From: Staphylococcus hominis subsp. hominis
GTDB lineage: Bacteria; Bacillota; Bacilli; Staphylococcales; Staphylococcaceae
Assembly: GCF_002901845.1 (NCBI RefSeq)
Contig: NZ_PPQE01000025.1
Span: 821,676 to 885,675 of the forward strand
Length of the DNA stretch: 64,000 bases
Reading direction: 5' to 3'
Shown: in pieces, positions 1-8,724 of the stretch
How positions within the stretch are numbered: the stretch's first letter is position 1
How the letters are laid out: each line of letters begins with the position of its first letter
Position numbers and translations under genes: made by a program
The notes under the pieces: model-generated
Databases searched by the model: none
Seen by the model: the letters and a program-made list of their open reading frames with translations, nothing else
Told to the model about the DNA's origin: nothing

Positions 1-1
1 A

Positions 2-346
2 ATAATCCTTTACATGGTTGGAAATTTCTTTCTTAATCGACGAGCTGTAACTGAACTAGATCAAAACGAATTTCATAAAGGTTTAAGAAAAGCCCAAGTC
101 ATTGATGTACGTGAAAAAGTTGATTATGATTATGGTCATATTAATGGTGCTCGCAATATTCCAATATCTATGTTTAGACAAAGATTTCAAGGTTTACGTA
201 AAGATCAACCTGTATATCTTTGTGATGCAAATGGTATTGCCAGTTATCGTGCTGCTCGCATTTTGAAAAAAAATGGATATAAAGATTTATACATGCTTAA
301 AGGCGGCTATAAAAAATGGACTGGTAAAATTAAAACTAAAAAATAA
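2..346 (+). CDS. Rhodanese-like domain protein (5' end outside the window)
   Basis: Only the 3' part is present: the frame is open to the window edge, and the residues just before the ATG at 14 are hydrophobic, so the true start and probably an N-terminal membrane helix lie upstream. The visible 110 residues from that ATG form one rhodanese domain. The DVRE motif is at about residue 31, and the active-site loop begins with Cys70 (CDANGIAS). Rhodanese Cys residues carry persulfide sulfur; the physiological substrate of this family (YqhL-like) is not known to me. It converges with gcvPB and shares a bidirectional terminator with it. Confidence 0.85.
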   Translation: MILYMVGNFFLNRRAVTELDQNEFHKGLRKAQVIDVREKVDYDYGHINGARNIPISMFRQRFQGLRKDQPVYLCDANGIASYRAARILKKNGYKDLYMLKGGYKKWTGKIKTKK

Positions 347-358
347 TTATCAGAAATA

Positions 359-386
359 AAACTCTCAAGAAATTTCTTGAGAGTTT
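359..386. terminator. Bidirectional rho-independent terminator
   Basis: A perfect 28-bp palindrome (14-bp arms built on ACTCTCAAGAAA) ends in T-rich sequence on both strands. It lies between the convergent rhodanese and gcvPB genes, and weaker complementarity (TCAGAAATA / TATTTCTGA) continues on both flanks. It should stop transcription from both sides. Confidence 0.85.
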
Positions 387-429
387 TATTATTTCTGAAA
401 TTAAATCATCCATTAAACTATTTACAATA

Positions 430-1908
430 TTAAAGTTTTTCTTGATGTAAATCTTCAAATTTAAGAATAGGTTTACGAGCTGCAGTTGTTTCATCCAATC
501 TATCAATGATAGTTGTATGAGGTGCTTCTAATACGTTATCAGGATTACTTTCAACTTCGTCTGCAATTTGAAGCATTGCATCAATGAAGTAGTCTAAAGT
601 TTCTTTAGATTCAGTTTCGGTTGGTTCAATCATCATACCCTCTTCCACATTTAGCGGGAAGTAAATTGTTGGTGGATGTACACCAAAGTCTAGTAAACGT
701 TTTGCCATATCCAGAGTACGGACACCATATTCTTTTTGTTTAGATCCACTTAAGACAAATTCATGTTTACAATATTGTTCATAAGGGATTTCATAACGAT
801 CTTTTAATCGTGCTTTAATGTAGTTCGCATTTAAGACAGCTGCTTCAGACACTTCTTTTAATCCTTGTGCACCCATAGTTCTAATATACGTATAAGCTCT
901 TAAATAAATACCAAAGTTACCATAAAATGGTTTTACCCGACCGATTGAATTTTCAATATCATTATCATATTTAAATGTATCACCGTCTTTAATCACCATT
1001 GGTTTTGGTAAATAACTTGCTAATTCTTTTTTTACGCCGACTGGACCTGAACCAGGACCACCACCGCCATGAGGACCTGTGAAAGTTTTATGCAAGTTTA
1101 GGTGCACAGCATCAAATCCCATATCTCCAGGGCGAACTTTATCCATAATAGCATTTAAGTTTGCTCCATCATAATAGAGTAACCCGCCTGCTTCATGAAC
1201 AATTTCACGAATCTCCATAATATTTTTTTCAAAGATACCTAAAGTATTTGGGTTAGTTAACATAATAGCAGCGGTATTTTCATTAACGACACGCTTTAAG
1301 TCTTCGATATCAACTTCACCGCGTTCATTAGATTTAACAGTTACTGATTTAAATCCAGCAAATGAAGCTGATGCAGGGTTTGTACCATGTGCAGAGTCTG
1401 GAACAATAACTTCATTACGATGGCCCTCACCATTTTTTATATGATATGCTTTAAAAATCATTAAAGCTGTCCACTCACCATGAGCACCTGCTGCTGGTTG
1501 TAGAGTTACTTCATCCATACCTGTAATTTCTTTTAGTTCTTCTTGTAAACTATAAATAATTTCTAATGAACCTTGAATTTGTTCTTCCTCTTGTAGTGGA
1601 TGAGATTCTGCAAATCCAGAAATACGAGCAACTTTTTCGTTGATTTTTGGATTATATTTCATAGTACAAGAACCTAAAGGATAAAATCCAGAATCTACCC
1701 CAAAGTTTTTATTCGAAAGTTCCGTGTAATGACGTACTAAATCTAATTCTGCCACTTCAGGAAACTCTGCTTTATTTTTACGAATAAATTTATCATCTAA
1801 AATACGTTCAACAGAGTCAGTTTTAATATCACTTTGCGGTAAAGAATATGCATATCTACCTTCTCTAGATCTTTCAAAAATTAATGGACTAGATTTACTT
1901 ACTGTCAT
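430..1908 (-). CDS. gcvPB: Glycine dehydrogenase (decarboxylating) subunit 2
   Basis: Catalytic half of the two-subunit P-protein of the glycine cleavage system. It decarboxylates glycine through PLP and passes the aminomethyl group to lipoylated H-protein. The protein is 492 aa, the usual length. The PLP-binding lysine is Lys274 in [13 protein letters not shown], followed by the glycine-rich turn. Its start overlaps the end of gcvPA by 14 nt, with an SD (GGTGAG) inside gcvPA, so the two are probably translationally coupled. It is the last gene of the riboswitch-controlled gcvT operon. The H-protein gene is not in this window. Confidence 0.96.
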   Translation of the reverse strand: MTVSKSSPLIFERSREGRYAYSLPQSDIKTDSVERILDDKFIRKNKAEFPEVAELDLVRHYTELSNKNFGVDSGFYPLGSCTMKYNPKINEKVARISGFAESHPLQEEEQIQGSLEIIYSLQEELKEITGMDEVTLQPAAGAHGEWTALMIFKAYHIKNGEGHRNEVIVPDSAHGTNPASASFAGFKSVTVKSNERGEVDIEDLKRVVNENTAAIMLTNPNTLGIFEKNIMEIREIVHEAGGLLYYDGANLNAIMDKVRPGDMGFDAVHLNLHKTFTGPHGGGGPGSGPVGVKKELASYLPKPMVIKDGDTFKYDNDIENSIGRVKPFYGNFGIYLRAYTYIRTMGAQGLKEVSEAAVLNANYIKARLKDRYEIPYEQYCKHEFVLSGSKQKEYGVRTLDMAKRLLDFGVHPPTIYFPLNVEEGMMIEPTETESKETLDYFIDAMLQIADEVESNPDNVLEAPHTTIIDRLDETTAARKPILKFEDLHQEKL

Positions 1909-3247
1909 TTAGCTCACCAGCTTTCTCAACAAATGTATCAATCTCTTCTTTAGTTCTTAATTCAGTAACAGCAATTAACATATGATTGTCAAAGTCTGAT
2001 GAAACTTCACCTAAGTCAAAGCCTCCGATGAAACCATGTTCTGCTAATTTTTTATTTACATTTTTGATAGGTTGATCAAACTTAACAACAAATTCATTAA
2101 AAGATGTACCATCTAGGACTTCAAAACTGTTATTTTTAAATTGATTTTTAGCATAATTAGCATGTTCTAAGTTTTGAACCGCAATATCATAAATACCTTG
2201 TTTACCAAGAGCTGACATAGCAATTGAGGATGCTAAAGCATTCAATGCTTGGTTTGAACAAATATTTGATGTGGCTTTATCACGACGAATATGTTGTTCA
2301 CGAGCTTGTAAAGTAAGAACAAATCCTCTATTACCTTCATCATCTTGCGTTTGTCCTACTAATCTGCCAGGAACTTTACGCATTAACTTTTTAGTAGTAG
2401 CAAAGTAACCACAATGAGGACCGCCAAATTGAGTAGGAATACCAAATGGTTGTGTATCACCAACAACAATATCTGCTCCAAATTGTCCTGGAGGTGTTAA
2501 AACGCCTAATGCTAATGGATTAGAATAAACAATGAATAACGCTTTTTTATTTTCAATATAAGAATGAATTTTTTCTAAATCTTCAATTGTTCCATAGAAG
2601 TTAGGGTATTGTACAGCAACTGCTGCAGTATCATCATCAATTGCTTGTTCTAATTTTTCTAAGTCAGTAATCGTTCCATTTAAATCAACTTCAACAATTT
2701 CAAATTCTTTTCTTACTTTAATATATGTTTTTAATACTTGTAGAGCCTGATAATGGAGACCTTTAGATACTACAATTTTGTTCTTTTTAGTATGATTAAA
2801 AGCTAATATACAAGCTTCGGCAAAGCTAGTTATGCCATCATACATAGATGAATTTGCGACATCCATTTGAGTAAGTTCACAAATTAATGTTTGGAATTCA
2901 AAAATTGCTTGTAGTTCACCTTGAGAAATTTCAGGTTGGTAAGGTGTATAAGCAGTATAAAATTCAGAACGAGAAATCATAGCGTCTACTACTGCAGGTG
3001 TGTAATGATCATATACTCCTGCACCTAAAAAACTCACATGTGTTTCTTTAGTAATATTTTTATTTGCAATAGTATTCAATCTTCTTAAAAGTGAAGTTTC
3101 AGCTTCTGCACTATCTATATTTAAATCTCTATTAAGTAAAATATCTTTTGGAATATCTCCAAAGAGCTCGGTAATTGAATTTGCTCCAATTGTTTCTAAC
3201 ATTTCTTTTTTATCTTTATCAGTTAATGGTATATAACGATGACTCAC
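1895..3247 (-). CDS. gcvPA: Glycine dehydrogenase (decarboxylating) subunit 1
   Basis: Non-catalytic partner of GcvPB in the heterotetrameric P-protein: an aminotransferase-fold subunit without the PLP lysine. I chose the GTG at 3247 (MSHRYIPLT...), giving 450 aa. It has AGGGG spaced 8 nt upstream and matches the family N-terminus. A GTG three codons earlier lies too close to that SD. It sits between gcvT (16-nt gap) and gcvPB (14-nt overlap) in one operon under the glycine riboswitch. Confidence 0.94.
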   Translation of the reverse strand: MSHRYIPLTDKDKKEMLETIGANSITELFGDIPKDILLNRDLNIDSAEAETSLLRRLNTIANKNITKETHVSFLGAGVYDHYTPAVVDAMISRSEFYTAYTPYQPEISQGELQAIFEFQTLICELTQMDVANSSMYDGITSFAEACILAFNHTKKNKIVVSKGLHYQALQVLKTYIKVRKEFEIVEVDLNGTITDLEKLEQAIDDDTAAVAVQYPNFYGTIEDLEKIHSYIENKKALFIVYSNPLALGVLTPPGQFGADIVVGDTQPFGIPTQFGGPHCGYFATTKKLMRKVPGRLVGQTQDDEGNRGFVLTLQAREQHIRRDKATSNICSNQALNALASSIAMSALGKQGIYDIAVQNLEHANYAKNQFKNNSFEVLDGTSFNEFVVKFDQPIKNVNKKLAEHGFIGGFDLGEVSSDFDNHMLIAVTELRTKEEIDTFVEKAGELNDSK

Positions 3248-3263
3248 ATTGCACACCCCTTAG

Positions 3264-4355
3264 TTATTTTTCGATTTGGTTTTTCTTAACAATTTTAGCT
3301 TTTAATTGTCTTTTACGAACTTGAACTAGTAATTCTTTACCTAACTCAAATTCATCACGATCAATAATAGCCATAGCAATTGATTTTCCTGAAGAAGGTG
3401 ATTGAGTTCCTGAAGTAATTTCACCTATTTCTTTTCCGTCAAGATTCATTACTGTATAACCCGTTCTTGCAATGCCTTTATCTATAAGTTCTAAACCCAC
3501 AGTACGTCGTTTTGACCCATTCTCTTTTTGATTTTTTAAAACAGATTTACCAATAAATTCATCTTCAATTAAAGGTTTAGCAGCAAAACCAATTCCACCT
3601 TCATAAGGCGTGATTGATTCAGTGAGATCTTGTCCATGAAGAGGTAAACCAGCTTCTAATCTAAGTGTATCTCTTGCACCTAAACCACAAGGTACAACGC
3701 CTTTATCAATAAAACCATTCCAAATGTCAACTGTATCATTTGAATTACAATAAATTTCAAAACCATCTTCACCTGTATATCCAGATTGAGATAAGATAAC
3801 ATTTTTTCCAAAGATAGTTACATTTTGTTTGAATTCAAAAGGCTTCATTTCACTTACATCAACATCAACAAGTTCACTTACTAAAGTTCTTGCTTGAGGA
3901 CCTTGAATCGCTAATTGACCATATTGTTCAGACACATTTGTTACAGCAGCATTAAATTTAGATTGATGTTTTTGAATCCATTCGAAATCCTTATCAGTAT
4001 TGGCTGCATTAACAATTAATAAGTATTTGTTATCAGCAATTTTATATGTTACTAAATCATCAATAATACCACCCTCATCATTACATAAAGCTGTATATTG
4101 AGCTTTAGTTTCAGATAAATTAGTAGTATCATTTGAAAGTAAATATTGAACAAATTTACTAGCATTTTCACCTTCAATTAAAATTTCTCCCATATGACTT
4201 ACATCGAACATACCCACTTTGTATCTAACTGCGTTATGTTCTTCTTTAATACTAGTAAATTGGACAGGCATAGCCCACCCACCGAATTCAACTATTTTAG
4301 CACCACTATTTACATAAGTTTCATATAATGGTGTCTTTTTTAATTCGCTTGTCAT
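3264..4355 (-). CDS. gcvT: Aminomethyltransferase (glycine cleavage T-protein)
   Basis: T-protein: releases ammonia from the aminomethyl-lipoyl H-protein and transfers the one-carbon unit to tetrahydrofolate. The protein is 363 aa, full length, with the typical [10 protein letters not shown] motif near residue 50, the NAANTDKD segment and YTGEDGFEI in the folate-binding fold. It is the first gene of gcvT-gcvPA-gcvPB. The SD AGGGGG lies directly downstream of the riboswitch terminator, so expression depends on readthrough when glycine is abundant. Confidence 0.96.
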   Translation of the reverse strand: MTSELKKTPLYETYVNSGAKIVEFGGWAMPVQFTSIKEEHNAVRYKVGMFDVSHMGEILIEGENASKFVQYLLSNDTTNLSETKAQYTALCNDEGGIIDDLVTYKIADNKYLLIVNAANTDKDFEWIQKHQSKFNAAVTNVSEQYGQLAIQGPQARTLVSELVDVDVSEMKPFEFKQNVTIFGKNVILSQSGYTGEDGFEIYCNSNDTVDIWNGFIDKGVVPCGLGARDTLRLEAGLPLHGQDLTESITPYEGGIGFAAKPLIEDEFIGKSVLKNQKENGSKRRTVGLELIDKGIARTGYTVMNLDGKEIGEITSGTQSPSSGKSIAMAIIDRDEFELGKELLVQVRKRQLKAKIVKKNQIEK

Positions 4356-4374
4356 TTAAAAACCCCCTATTTTA

Positions 4375-4405
4375 TAAAAAAAGCAGAGTAGCAGAAGCTA
4401 CCCTG
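4375..4405 (-). terminator. Expression-platform terminator of the glycine riboswitch
   Basis: On the minus strand, a stem CAG-G-GTAGC / GCTAC-T-CTG with a TTCT loop and one mismatch is followed by a run of seven T. It lies between the aptamer and the gcvT SD, where a glycine-ON switch needs its conditional terminator. Confidence 0.8.
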
Positions 4406-4433
4406 TCTAAATAACAAATCCAGGACTGCGTAA

Positions 4434-4545
4434 CAGTATTATCCTTTTGCCTGAGAGTTTCGTAGTTTACTTGCACCTTCGGCGATAACATGACATAATT
4501 TCAAAACAACTATAGAATCAGTTCAAGTTATTCTCTCTAATACTG
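4434..4545 (-). promoter_or_regulatory. Glycine riboswitch aptamer (gcvT leader)
   Basis: The minus strand carries the hallmark glycine-aptamer segments AGAGAG, CGCCGAAGGTGCAA and AAACTCTCAGGCAAAAGGA. They are closed by a perfect 8-bp P1 stem (TAATACTG region at 4538-4545 with 4434-4441). Glycine binding is known to activate gcv genes in Gram-positives by preventing termination. I see only one complete aptamer core, so this looks like a singlet rather than the tandem form. The aptamer starts two bases after the aroK stop codon. Confidence 0.93.
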
Positions 4546-4546
4546 A

Positions 4547-5056
4547 TCATTCGCATGGTATATGATTTAAAATTGTTTTATATACACATTCAATTGTTTT
4601 ACTACTATCTACTTTTGTGGATGCGATTTCATTATATCTTGAAACTCTCGATAAATACAAGTCTTTTAATTGTTTTTCACTTTTGTTTTTCGCATTTGGT
4701 CTATGTGGATCATTAGCAATTCTATGATAGATAATATCAATATCACAATCTAACCAAATAACTGTTTTATTTTTTAAAAGTGAGATAGAATCATCGTTTT
4801 CTATAATCCCTCCTCCCGTTGATATAATATCGTATTTACCAATACAATCCTTTAAATAGTTATATTCTAACTTACGAAATCCTTTTTCACCAATTTCATT
4901 AAAAATATCTGGTATTGTTTTAAATTCTTTCATTTCTATATATGTATCTAAATCAATATATGAATAGTATAATTTTGAAGCCAAATATTCACCAATAGTA
5001 CTTTTACCAGTACCCATAAAGCCTGTTAATATAAGTGGTAAATAAGAATGAGTCAT
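4547..5056 (-). CDS. aroK: Shikimate kinase
   Basis: Phosphorylates shikimate to shikimate 3-phosphate in chorismate synthesis. The Walker A motif GFMGTGKST spans residues 12-20, the shikimate-binding DLDTYIE follows, then GGGII and the RPNA lid region. I chose the ATG at 5056 (169 aa) because GAGGTGAT lies at the right distance; an in-frame start nine codons upstream falls before that SD. It lies just downstream of the comG operon and directly before the gcvT riboswitch, as in other staphylococci. It is unrelated to its neighbours in function; aroE is about 50 kb away at 54.8 kb. Confidence 0.93.
   Translation of the reverse strand: MTHSYLPLILTGFMGTGKSTIGEYLASKLYYSYIDLDTYIEMKEFKTIPDIFNEIGEKGFRKLEYNYLKDCIGKYDIISTGGGIIENDDSISLLKNKTVIWLDCDIDIIYHRIANDPHRPNAKNKSEKQLKDLYLSRVSRYNEIASTKVDSSKTIECVYKTILNHIPCE
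4565..4593 (-). promoter_or_regulatory. Candidate sigma-A promoter for the gcvT riboswitch RNA
   Basis: On the minus strand, TTGAAT (4588-4593) is followed after 17 bp by TTAAAT (4565-4570), inside the 3' end of aroK. The predicted start, about ten bases before the aptamer, suits a riboswitch leader. This is inference from consensus match only. Confidence 0.45.
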
Positions 5057-5057
5057 C

Positions 5058-5261
5058 CTAATCACCTCTCTTAAGTTTATCACTTATTATACTATCATAA
5101 TATATTTGAATATTATGTATTGTTTTTAATTTTATACTATATTGAGCAGAATAAGTAGATATAATTATCAAATATATACTAAGAATAAATAATGTATAGC
5201 TACTTATATATCCTTTCATTTTATAAAAATAAGTTTTTTTCATAGTAGTCGTTTTTATCAC
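5058..5261 (-). CDS. Small membrane protein at the comGG position of the comG operon
   Basis: A 67-aa ORF that overlaps the end of comGF by 41 nt and ends just before aroK. It has a positively charged N-terminus and a single hydrophobic segment (about residues 18-40), as expected of a minor pseudopilin. It lacks a clear prepilin cleavage motif with Glu at +5. Position suggests a shortened ComGG equivalent, but sequence alone does not prove it. The start is uncertain: the ORF opens with GTG, and the ATG six codons later has no well-spaced SD. It could also be untranslated spacer. Confidence 0.5.
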   Translation of the reverse strand: MIKTTTMKKTYFYKMKGYISSYTLFILSIYLIIISTYSAQYSIKLKTIHNIQIYYDSIISDKLKRGD

Positions 5262-5718
5262 CTATTTTTAGATTTAATTTTATGATGTTAGAAGGTAAAA
5301 TTTGAAATTCTGCATTGATGACGTTATTTAGTAAAACGATATTGCCATTTCCATTAATTTTGTAAAATAGTTTGTTGTTTTTAAATTCTATATAATCTTT
5401 AGACGATTCATTATCAATGATAATTGTATGTTTATCCTTAATTATAAGGGCATGATGTTTTTTCGAAATAATTTGAGTTATATTTGTCTGAAAAAAAGCA
5501 TATTCTGTTTGATAACTATTATATGACTCGTATAAATAGGAATGAGTCAATTTAATTAATTGAGGAAAAAATGTTAACATCATTGTTGTTAAAAATAATG
5601 AAACTAACATTTCTATTAAAGTGAACGATTTTAATTTAATATTTAACGCATGATTCGATTTCAGTTTCTTTGTGAAGTCCACATATTTTATTGGAATAAA
5701 GTTTAATATGATAATCAC
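5221..5718 (-). CDS. comGF: Competence minor pseudopilin ComGF
   Basis: Probable minor pseudopilin of the DNA-uptake pilus, anchored in the membrane by its N-terminal helix. The type IV prepilin motif is KS|FTLIEML, cleavage predicted after Ser31, with Glu36 as the conserved +5 Glu. The start is unresolved. The listed GTG at 5718 gives an 83-nt overlap with comGE and an unusually long leader, and no in-frame ATG, GTG or TTG lies between it and the prepilin motif. A near-cognate start such as the ATT shortly before LKSFTLIEM is possible. It is the sixth gene of the comG operon. Confidence 0.75.
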   Translation of the reverse strand: MIIILNFIPIKYVDFTKKLKSNHALNIKLKSFTLIEMLVSLFLTTMMLTFFPQLIKLTHSYLYESYNSYQTEYAFFQTNITQIISKKHHALIIKDKHTIIIDNESSKDYIEFKNNKLFYKINGNGNIVLLNNVINAEFQILPSNIIKLNLKIGDKNDYYEKNLFL

Positions 5719-5944
5719 CTAAATTTATACCTTTTGAAATGGTTTTTTTATCATAATGGTTGATACTACTCATTATGGTTTGCTTGATTTCAACAATTTG
5801 GTATTCTCTTTTTAATGTATGATTTAAACTGATTAGTAGTGGAATTAAAGTAAAAACTATAGTAGTGAATATATATAAGCTAAATAAACTATCGATGAGT
5901 AACACTGCTTTAAATTTTAAAATATCTAATTCTTCCTTTTTCAA
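5636..5944 (-). CDS. comGE: Competence minor pseudopilin ComGE
   Basis: 102 aa with an N-terminal hydrophobic helix (about residues 13-38), assigned by position between comGD and comGF. The prepilin-like segment reads KA|VLLIDSLF, so Asp18 replaces the usual Glu at +5. It overlaps comGD by 35 nt and comGF by up to 83 nt. The family is poorly conserved, so the name rests on operon order and the signature rather than on overall similarity. Confidence 0.78.
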   Translation of the reverse strand: MKKEELDILKFKAVLLIDSLFSLYIFTTIVFTLIPLLISLNHTLKREYQIVEIKQTIMSSINHYDKKTISKGINLGDYHIKLYSNKICGLHKETEIESCVKY

Positions 5945-6356
5945 TATTAATGATTAATTTATATTGATGTTGATTAATTTTCAATATTAAAGAGCCAAAC
6001 TGATTTGTTCTTCCTTCTTTATTAAAAGTAATTTTCCCTAAATTTTTAACTTCAACTATTTTTCCATCTTCAATATTGTAATTGTACCGACCACCATGTG
6101 CTTCTATTACTTTTATAATTGAGGAATGTTTTGAAATTAACAATGTAATAGATTGATGATTACGCATCGCTTTAGATTTAAAATATTCTAATTGATTAAC
6201 AAATTGTGTTGCTTTTATATCGTCTGACAAAGAAATATTGTTAAATACATTTACCCTTAACGTTGCATTAAGTAAGATTGTTAAAATCAAAATGATTAAT
6301 AGGCTCTCTATAAAAGTGAATGATTTAATACTCTTACTCTGCAACTGCTTCTCCAT
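5910..6356 (-). CDS. comGD: Competence minor pseudopilin ComGD
   Basis: 148 aa. The prepilin signal reads IKS|FTFIESLL: cleavage is predicted after Ser12, with Glu17 at +5, followed by a hydrophobic helix to about residue 34 and a soluble C-terminal domain. ComGD is a minor pilin of the competence pseudopilus and depends on the prepilin peptidase ComC, which is not in this window. It overlaps the end of comGC by 23 nt, suggesting translational coupling. Confidence 0.88.
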   Translation of the reverse strand: MEKQLQSKSIKSFTFIESLLIILILTILLNATLRVNVFNNISLSDDIKATQFVNQLEYFKSKAMRNHQSITLLISKHSSIIKVIEAHGGRYNYNIEDGKIVEVKNLGKITFNKEGRTNQFGSLILKINQHQYKLIINIEKGRIRYFKI

Positions 6357-6645
6357 TTTTAATACTGATAGTTTCTCCAGACTTACAAGATGATTGCCCT
6401 TGTTTTATAAACCCTTCAGTTATTAAGTTCTCAATAGAATTAGGAACTCTATTATGTTTTAAAGTATAAGCTTCAATTTGACTATTGACCATTTTCACTT
6501 GTGCTTCACATCCTGTTGATTGAATATGTGCCATTTGTTTAGCTATGTTTGGAATAATAAGAATGAGTAAAACACTAATTATTAATAGTACAAGTAACAT
6601 CTCGATTAAAGTAAAAGCTTTTAATTTATGTTTGAATTTTTTCAT
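6334..6645 (-). CDS. comGC: Competence major pseudopilin ComGC
   Basis: Major subunit of the transformation pilus. I chose the ATG at 6645 (103 aa) because GGAGG lies 5 nt upstream; the ATG four codons earlier overlaps that SD. The prepilin motif is KA|FTLIEMLLVLLI, cleaved after Ala10 with Glu15 at +5, followed by a long hydrophobic helix. Two cysteines (in GCEAQ and SSCKS) can form the disulfide typical of ComGC. It lies 18 nt downstream of comGB. Confidence 0.95.
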   Translation of the reverse strand: MKKFKHKLKAFTLIEMLLVLLIISVLLILIIPNIAKQMAHIQSTGCEAQVKMVNSQIEAYTLKHNRVPNSIENLITEGFIKQGQSSCKSGETISIKNGEAVAE

Positions 6646-6663
6646 AAAAACCTCCATTTTACT

Positions 6664-7728
6664 TTATTTAATATTTTGCATAAGTTGGAACATGGGTAAC
6701 ATGATCACTAGATACAAGCTGACTATAAAGGCTCCTAAGAATATAAATACGATAGGTTGGATCATTTTTGATTGTTTTAAAGCTGTTTGTTGGAGCCTTT
6801 GAATTAATATTTGACAATACATTTTCAACTCAATATCTAATTTATTGTTTTTCTCACCTTGCTTAATAAACTGTATTAAATCATATTGATAACATGGTAT
6901 TTTAATCAAAATATTGGGTAAATTAATGCCTCTATTTAGTTCATTTTGAATAACGATACCAATATAATTCAAAAATGAGTTGTTTTGTAGATGAATGTAC
7001 ATATCTACGACTTGTTGAATACTAATACCATTTTTATAAAATAAAGCTAAATCATTAGCAAGTTGATATGTTTTTATAGTCGAATAATAAAAACGTACAA
7101 TTGGTATGTAAGAAATGAATGTAAGTTTTTTGGATATATCTAATTTATTAAGAAAGATAAATATAATGATGGATAAAGTTAGTAAAGTAGAAAAAACAAA
7201 AAGAAAAATTTGTGGTAAATGACTAATTAAATATGTAATAATAGTTTGTGATAAATTGAGTTTAACATCCATCATTGAATACAGATGTTTAAATTGAGGT
7301 AAAACTGTATAATTTAATATACTTAACATAGTTATAAATATTGCAATTAAAATAATGGGATATTGAATAGCTTTTAATATTCGTTGTTTAGCTTGAAGAT
7401 TTGTTTTTAAATAATTCATTGCTTCCTCTAGTGCTTCATTTATATTCCCATATTTCTGCGCAAATTGAATTTGAGTGATAATAGATTTAGGATAGCCTAT
7501 TAATTCTAATATTTGATCGCATTCTCCTCCCGTTTTTATTATTTTAACTATCTTATTTGCTATATTTTTATTTTTATAATTAAAATACAAATTTATAAAA
7601 TTAAAACATTCTAATAATGTAAATCCACTTTTAAGTAAGTTATTCAAATTATTTAGAAGTATAATTTGTTGATTTTCGCTAAGAACTTTAGAATGTTTGT
7701 TAAATATATTTTTCAACCACATCTTCAC
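6664..7728 (-). CDS. comGB: Competence pilus inner-membrane platform protein ComGB
   Basis: 354 aa polytopic protein of the type II secretion F (GspF/PilC) family, the membrane platform on which the competence pilus assembles. Two cytoplasmic T2SF domains alternate with hydrophobic segments near residues 110-135, 165-195 and 325-350. It starts with GTG inside comGA (29-nt overlap), with AAGGT upstream; an ATG two codons later is the alternative start. It works with the ATPase ComGA, encoded just upstream. Confidence 0.93.
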   Translation of the reverse strand: MKMWLKNIFNKHSKVLSENQQIILLNNLNNLLKSGFTLLECFNFINLYFNYKNKNIANKIVKIIKTGGECDQILELIGYPKSIITQIQFAQKYGNINEALEEAMNYLKTNLQAKQRILKAIQYPIILIAIFITMLSILNYTVLPQFKHLYSMMDVKLNLSQTIITYLISHLPQIFLFVFSTLLTLSIIIFIFLNKLDISKKLTFISYIPIVRFYYSTIKTYQLANDLALFYKNGISIQQVVDMYIHLQNNSFLNYIGIVIQNELNRGINLPNILIKIPCYQYDLIQFIKQGEKNNKLDIELKMYCQILIQRLQQTALKQSKMIQPIVFIFLGAFIVSLYLVIMLPMFQLMQNIK

Positions 7729-8674
7729 ATATAAGACCTTCTTTCGATAGCGATAACAATTTTTCTTTTAAATTATTAAATGTCTCAGGAAGCGTATGGT
7801 TATGTTCAAAAAAATATTGAATTTGATTATTTGTAATAGACTCACAAACAAGCTTTCTTTGATTTAAAGTAGTTGTAACTAATCTTTGATTTGAAATGAC
7901 ATTTATTGCTTGTGAAATTTCTTGAACACTAATCCCCATCTCTAACAATCTGAGTATTGCGCCCTTACAATTGCTTGAATGCATAGTGGTTAGTACTAAA
8001 TGACCACTTAAACTTGCTTGAATAACACATTTTGCCACTTCAGCATCTCTAATTTCACCAATTAAAATAACATCTGGATCACATCTTAATATTGCTTTAA
8101 ATGAATTAACATAATCTATACCAGCTTTATGATTTACTGACACTTGTGTTATCCCTTTTAATAATTGTTCAACAGGATTTTCTATTGTAATAACATTTAA
8201 ATTTAATTCTTGAAAAGCATAGAGTACTAATTGATACATCAAAGTACTTTTACCTGAACCTGTTGGACCAGTAAGTAAAATGAGACCTTGCTTTTTATTC
8301 ATTAGAGGTTTAAAGTCATTAAAGTCTTTATACTCTCTTTTAGAAGTGAAATATTGAGGGATAAGTCTGATAACACAACTTTCTATTCCTAATGACAAAG
8401 GTAAAGTAGAAATTCTTAAATAAAATATTGATTTAGCATGATAAGTATATCTACCACTTTGAGCTACTTGATGTGTTGATACATCTAAATTTGCTTTAAA
8501 TTTCATATAAATTAATAATTTTTCATAAATGTCATTACTAAATATTTCATACGTCTCTAACCTATCATTCACTCTGAATTTAATATGTACTTTATCCTCT
8601 GAAGGAATAAAGTGTACGTCACTTGCATTTTTTGAAATTGCTTTATTAATTATTTCTTGAAATAATAATTTCAA
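7700..8674 (-). CDS. comGA: Competence pilus assembly ATPase ComGA
   Basis: GspE/PilB-type ATPase powering pseudopilus assembly. The protein is 324 aa with Walker A GPTGSGKST at residues 136-144 and Walker B DVILIGEIRD at 201-210, followed by the His-box segment LTTMHS. The Asp-box position reads VITIENP. It starts with TTG, well spaced from GGAGG. That SD is buried in the 3' arm of a 13-bp inverted repeat that fills most of the 50-nt gap to the upstream gene. First gene of comGA-GB-GC-GD-GE-GF. Confidence 0.95.
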   Translation of the reverse strand: MKLLFQEIINKAISKNASDVHFIPSEDKVHIKFRVNDRLETYEIFSNDIYEKLLIYMKFKANLDVSTHQVAQSGRYTYHAKSIFYLRISTLPLSLGIESCVIRLIPQYFTSKREYKDFNDFKPLMNKKQGLILLTGPTGSGKSTLMYQLVLYAFQELNLNVITIENPVEQLLKGITQVSVNHKAGIDYVNSFKAILRCDPDVILIGEIRDAEVAKCVIQASLSGHLVLTTMHSSNCKGAILRLLEMGISVQEISQAINVISNQRLVTTTLNQRKLVCESITNNQIQYFFEHNHTLPETFNNLKEKLLSLSKEGLICEDVVEKYI

Positions 8675-8676
8675 AA

Positions 8677-8712
8677 AAACACCTCCTACATATATAAACG
8701 TAAGAGGTGTTT
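8677..8712 (-). terminator. Inverted repeat combining a terminator with the comGA ribosome-binding site
   Basis: On the minus strand, arms of 13 bp (AAACACCTCTTAC / GTAGGAGGTGTTT, one G-T pair) enclose the 10-nt loop GTTTATATAT. The 3' arm contains the comGA SD (GGAGG) and runs into seven T, ending two bases before the TTG start. It can terminate transcription of the upstream metallo-hydrolase gene and can also mask the comGA SD. A very similar element precedes comEA at 52241-52284. Confidence 0.75.
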
Positions 8713-8724
8713 AAATTACTTTTT

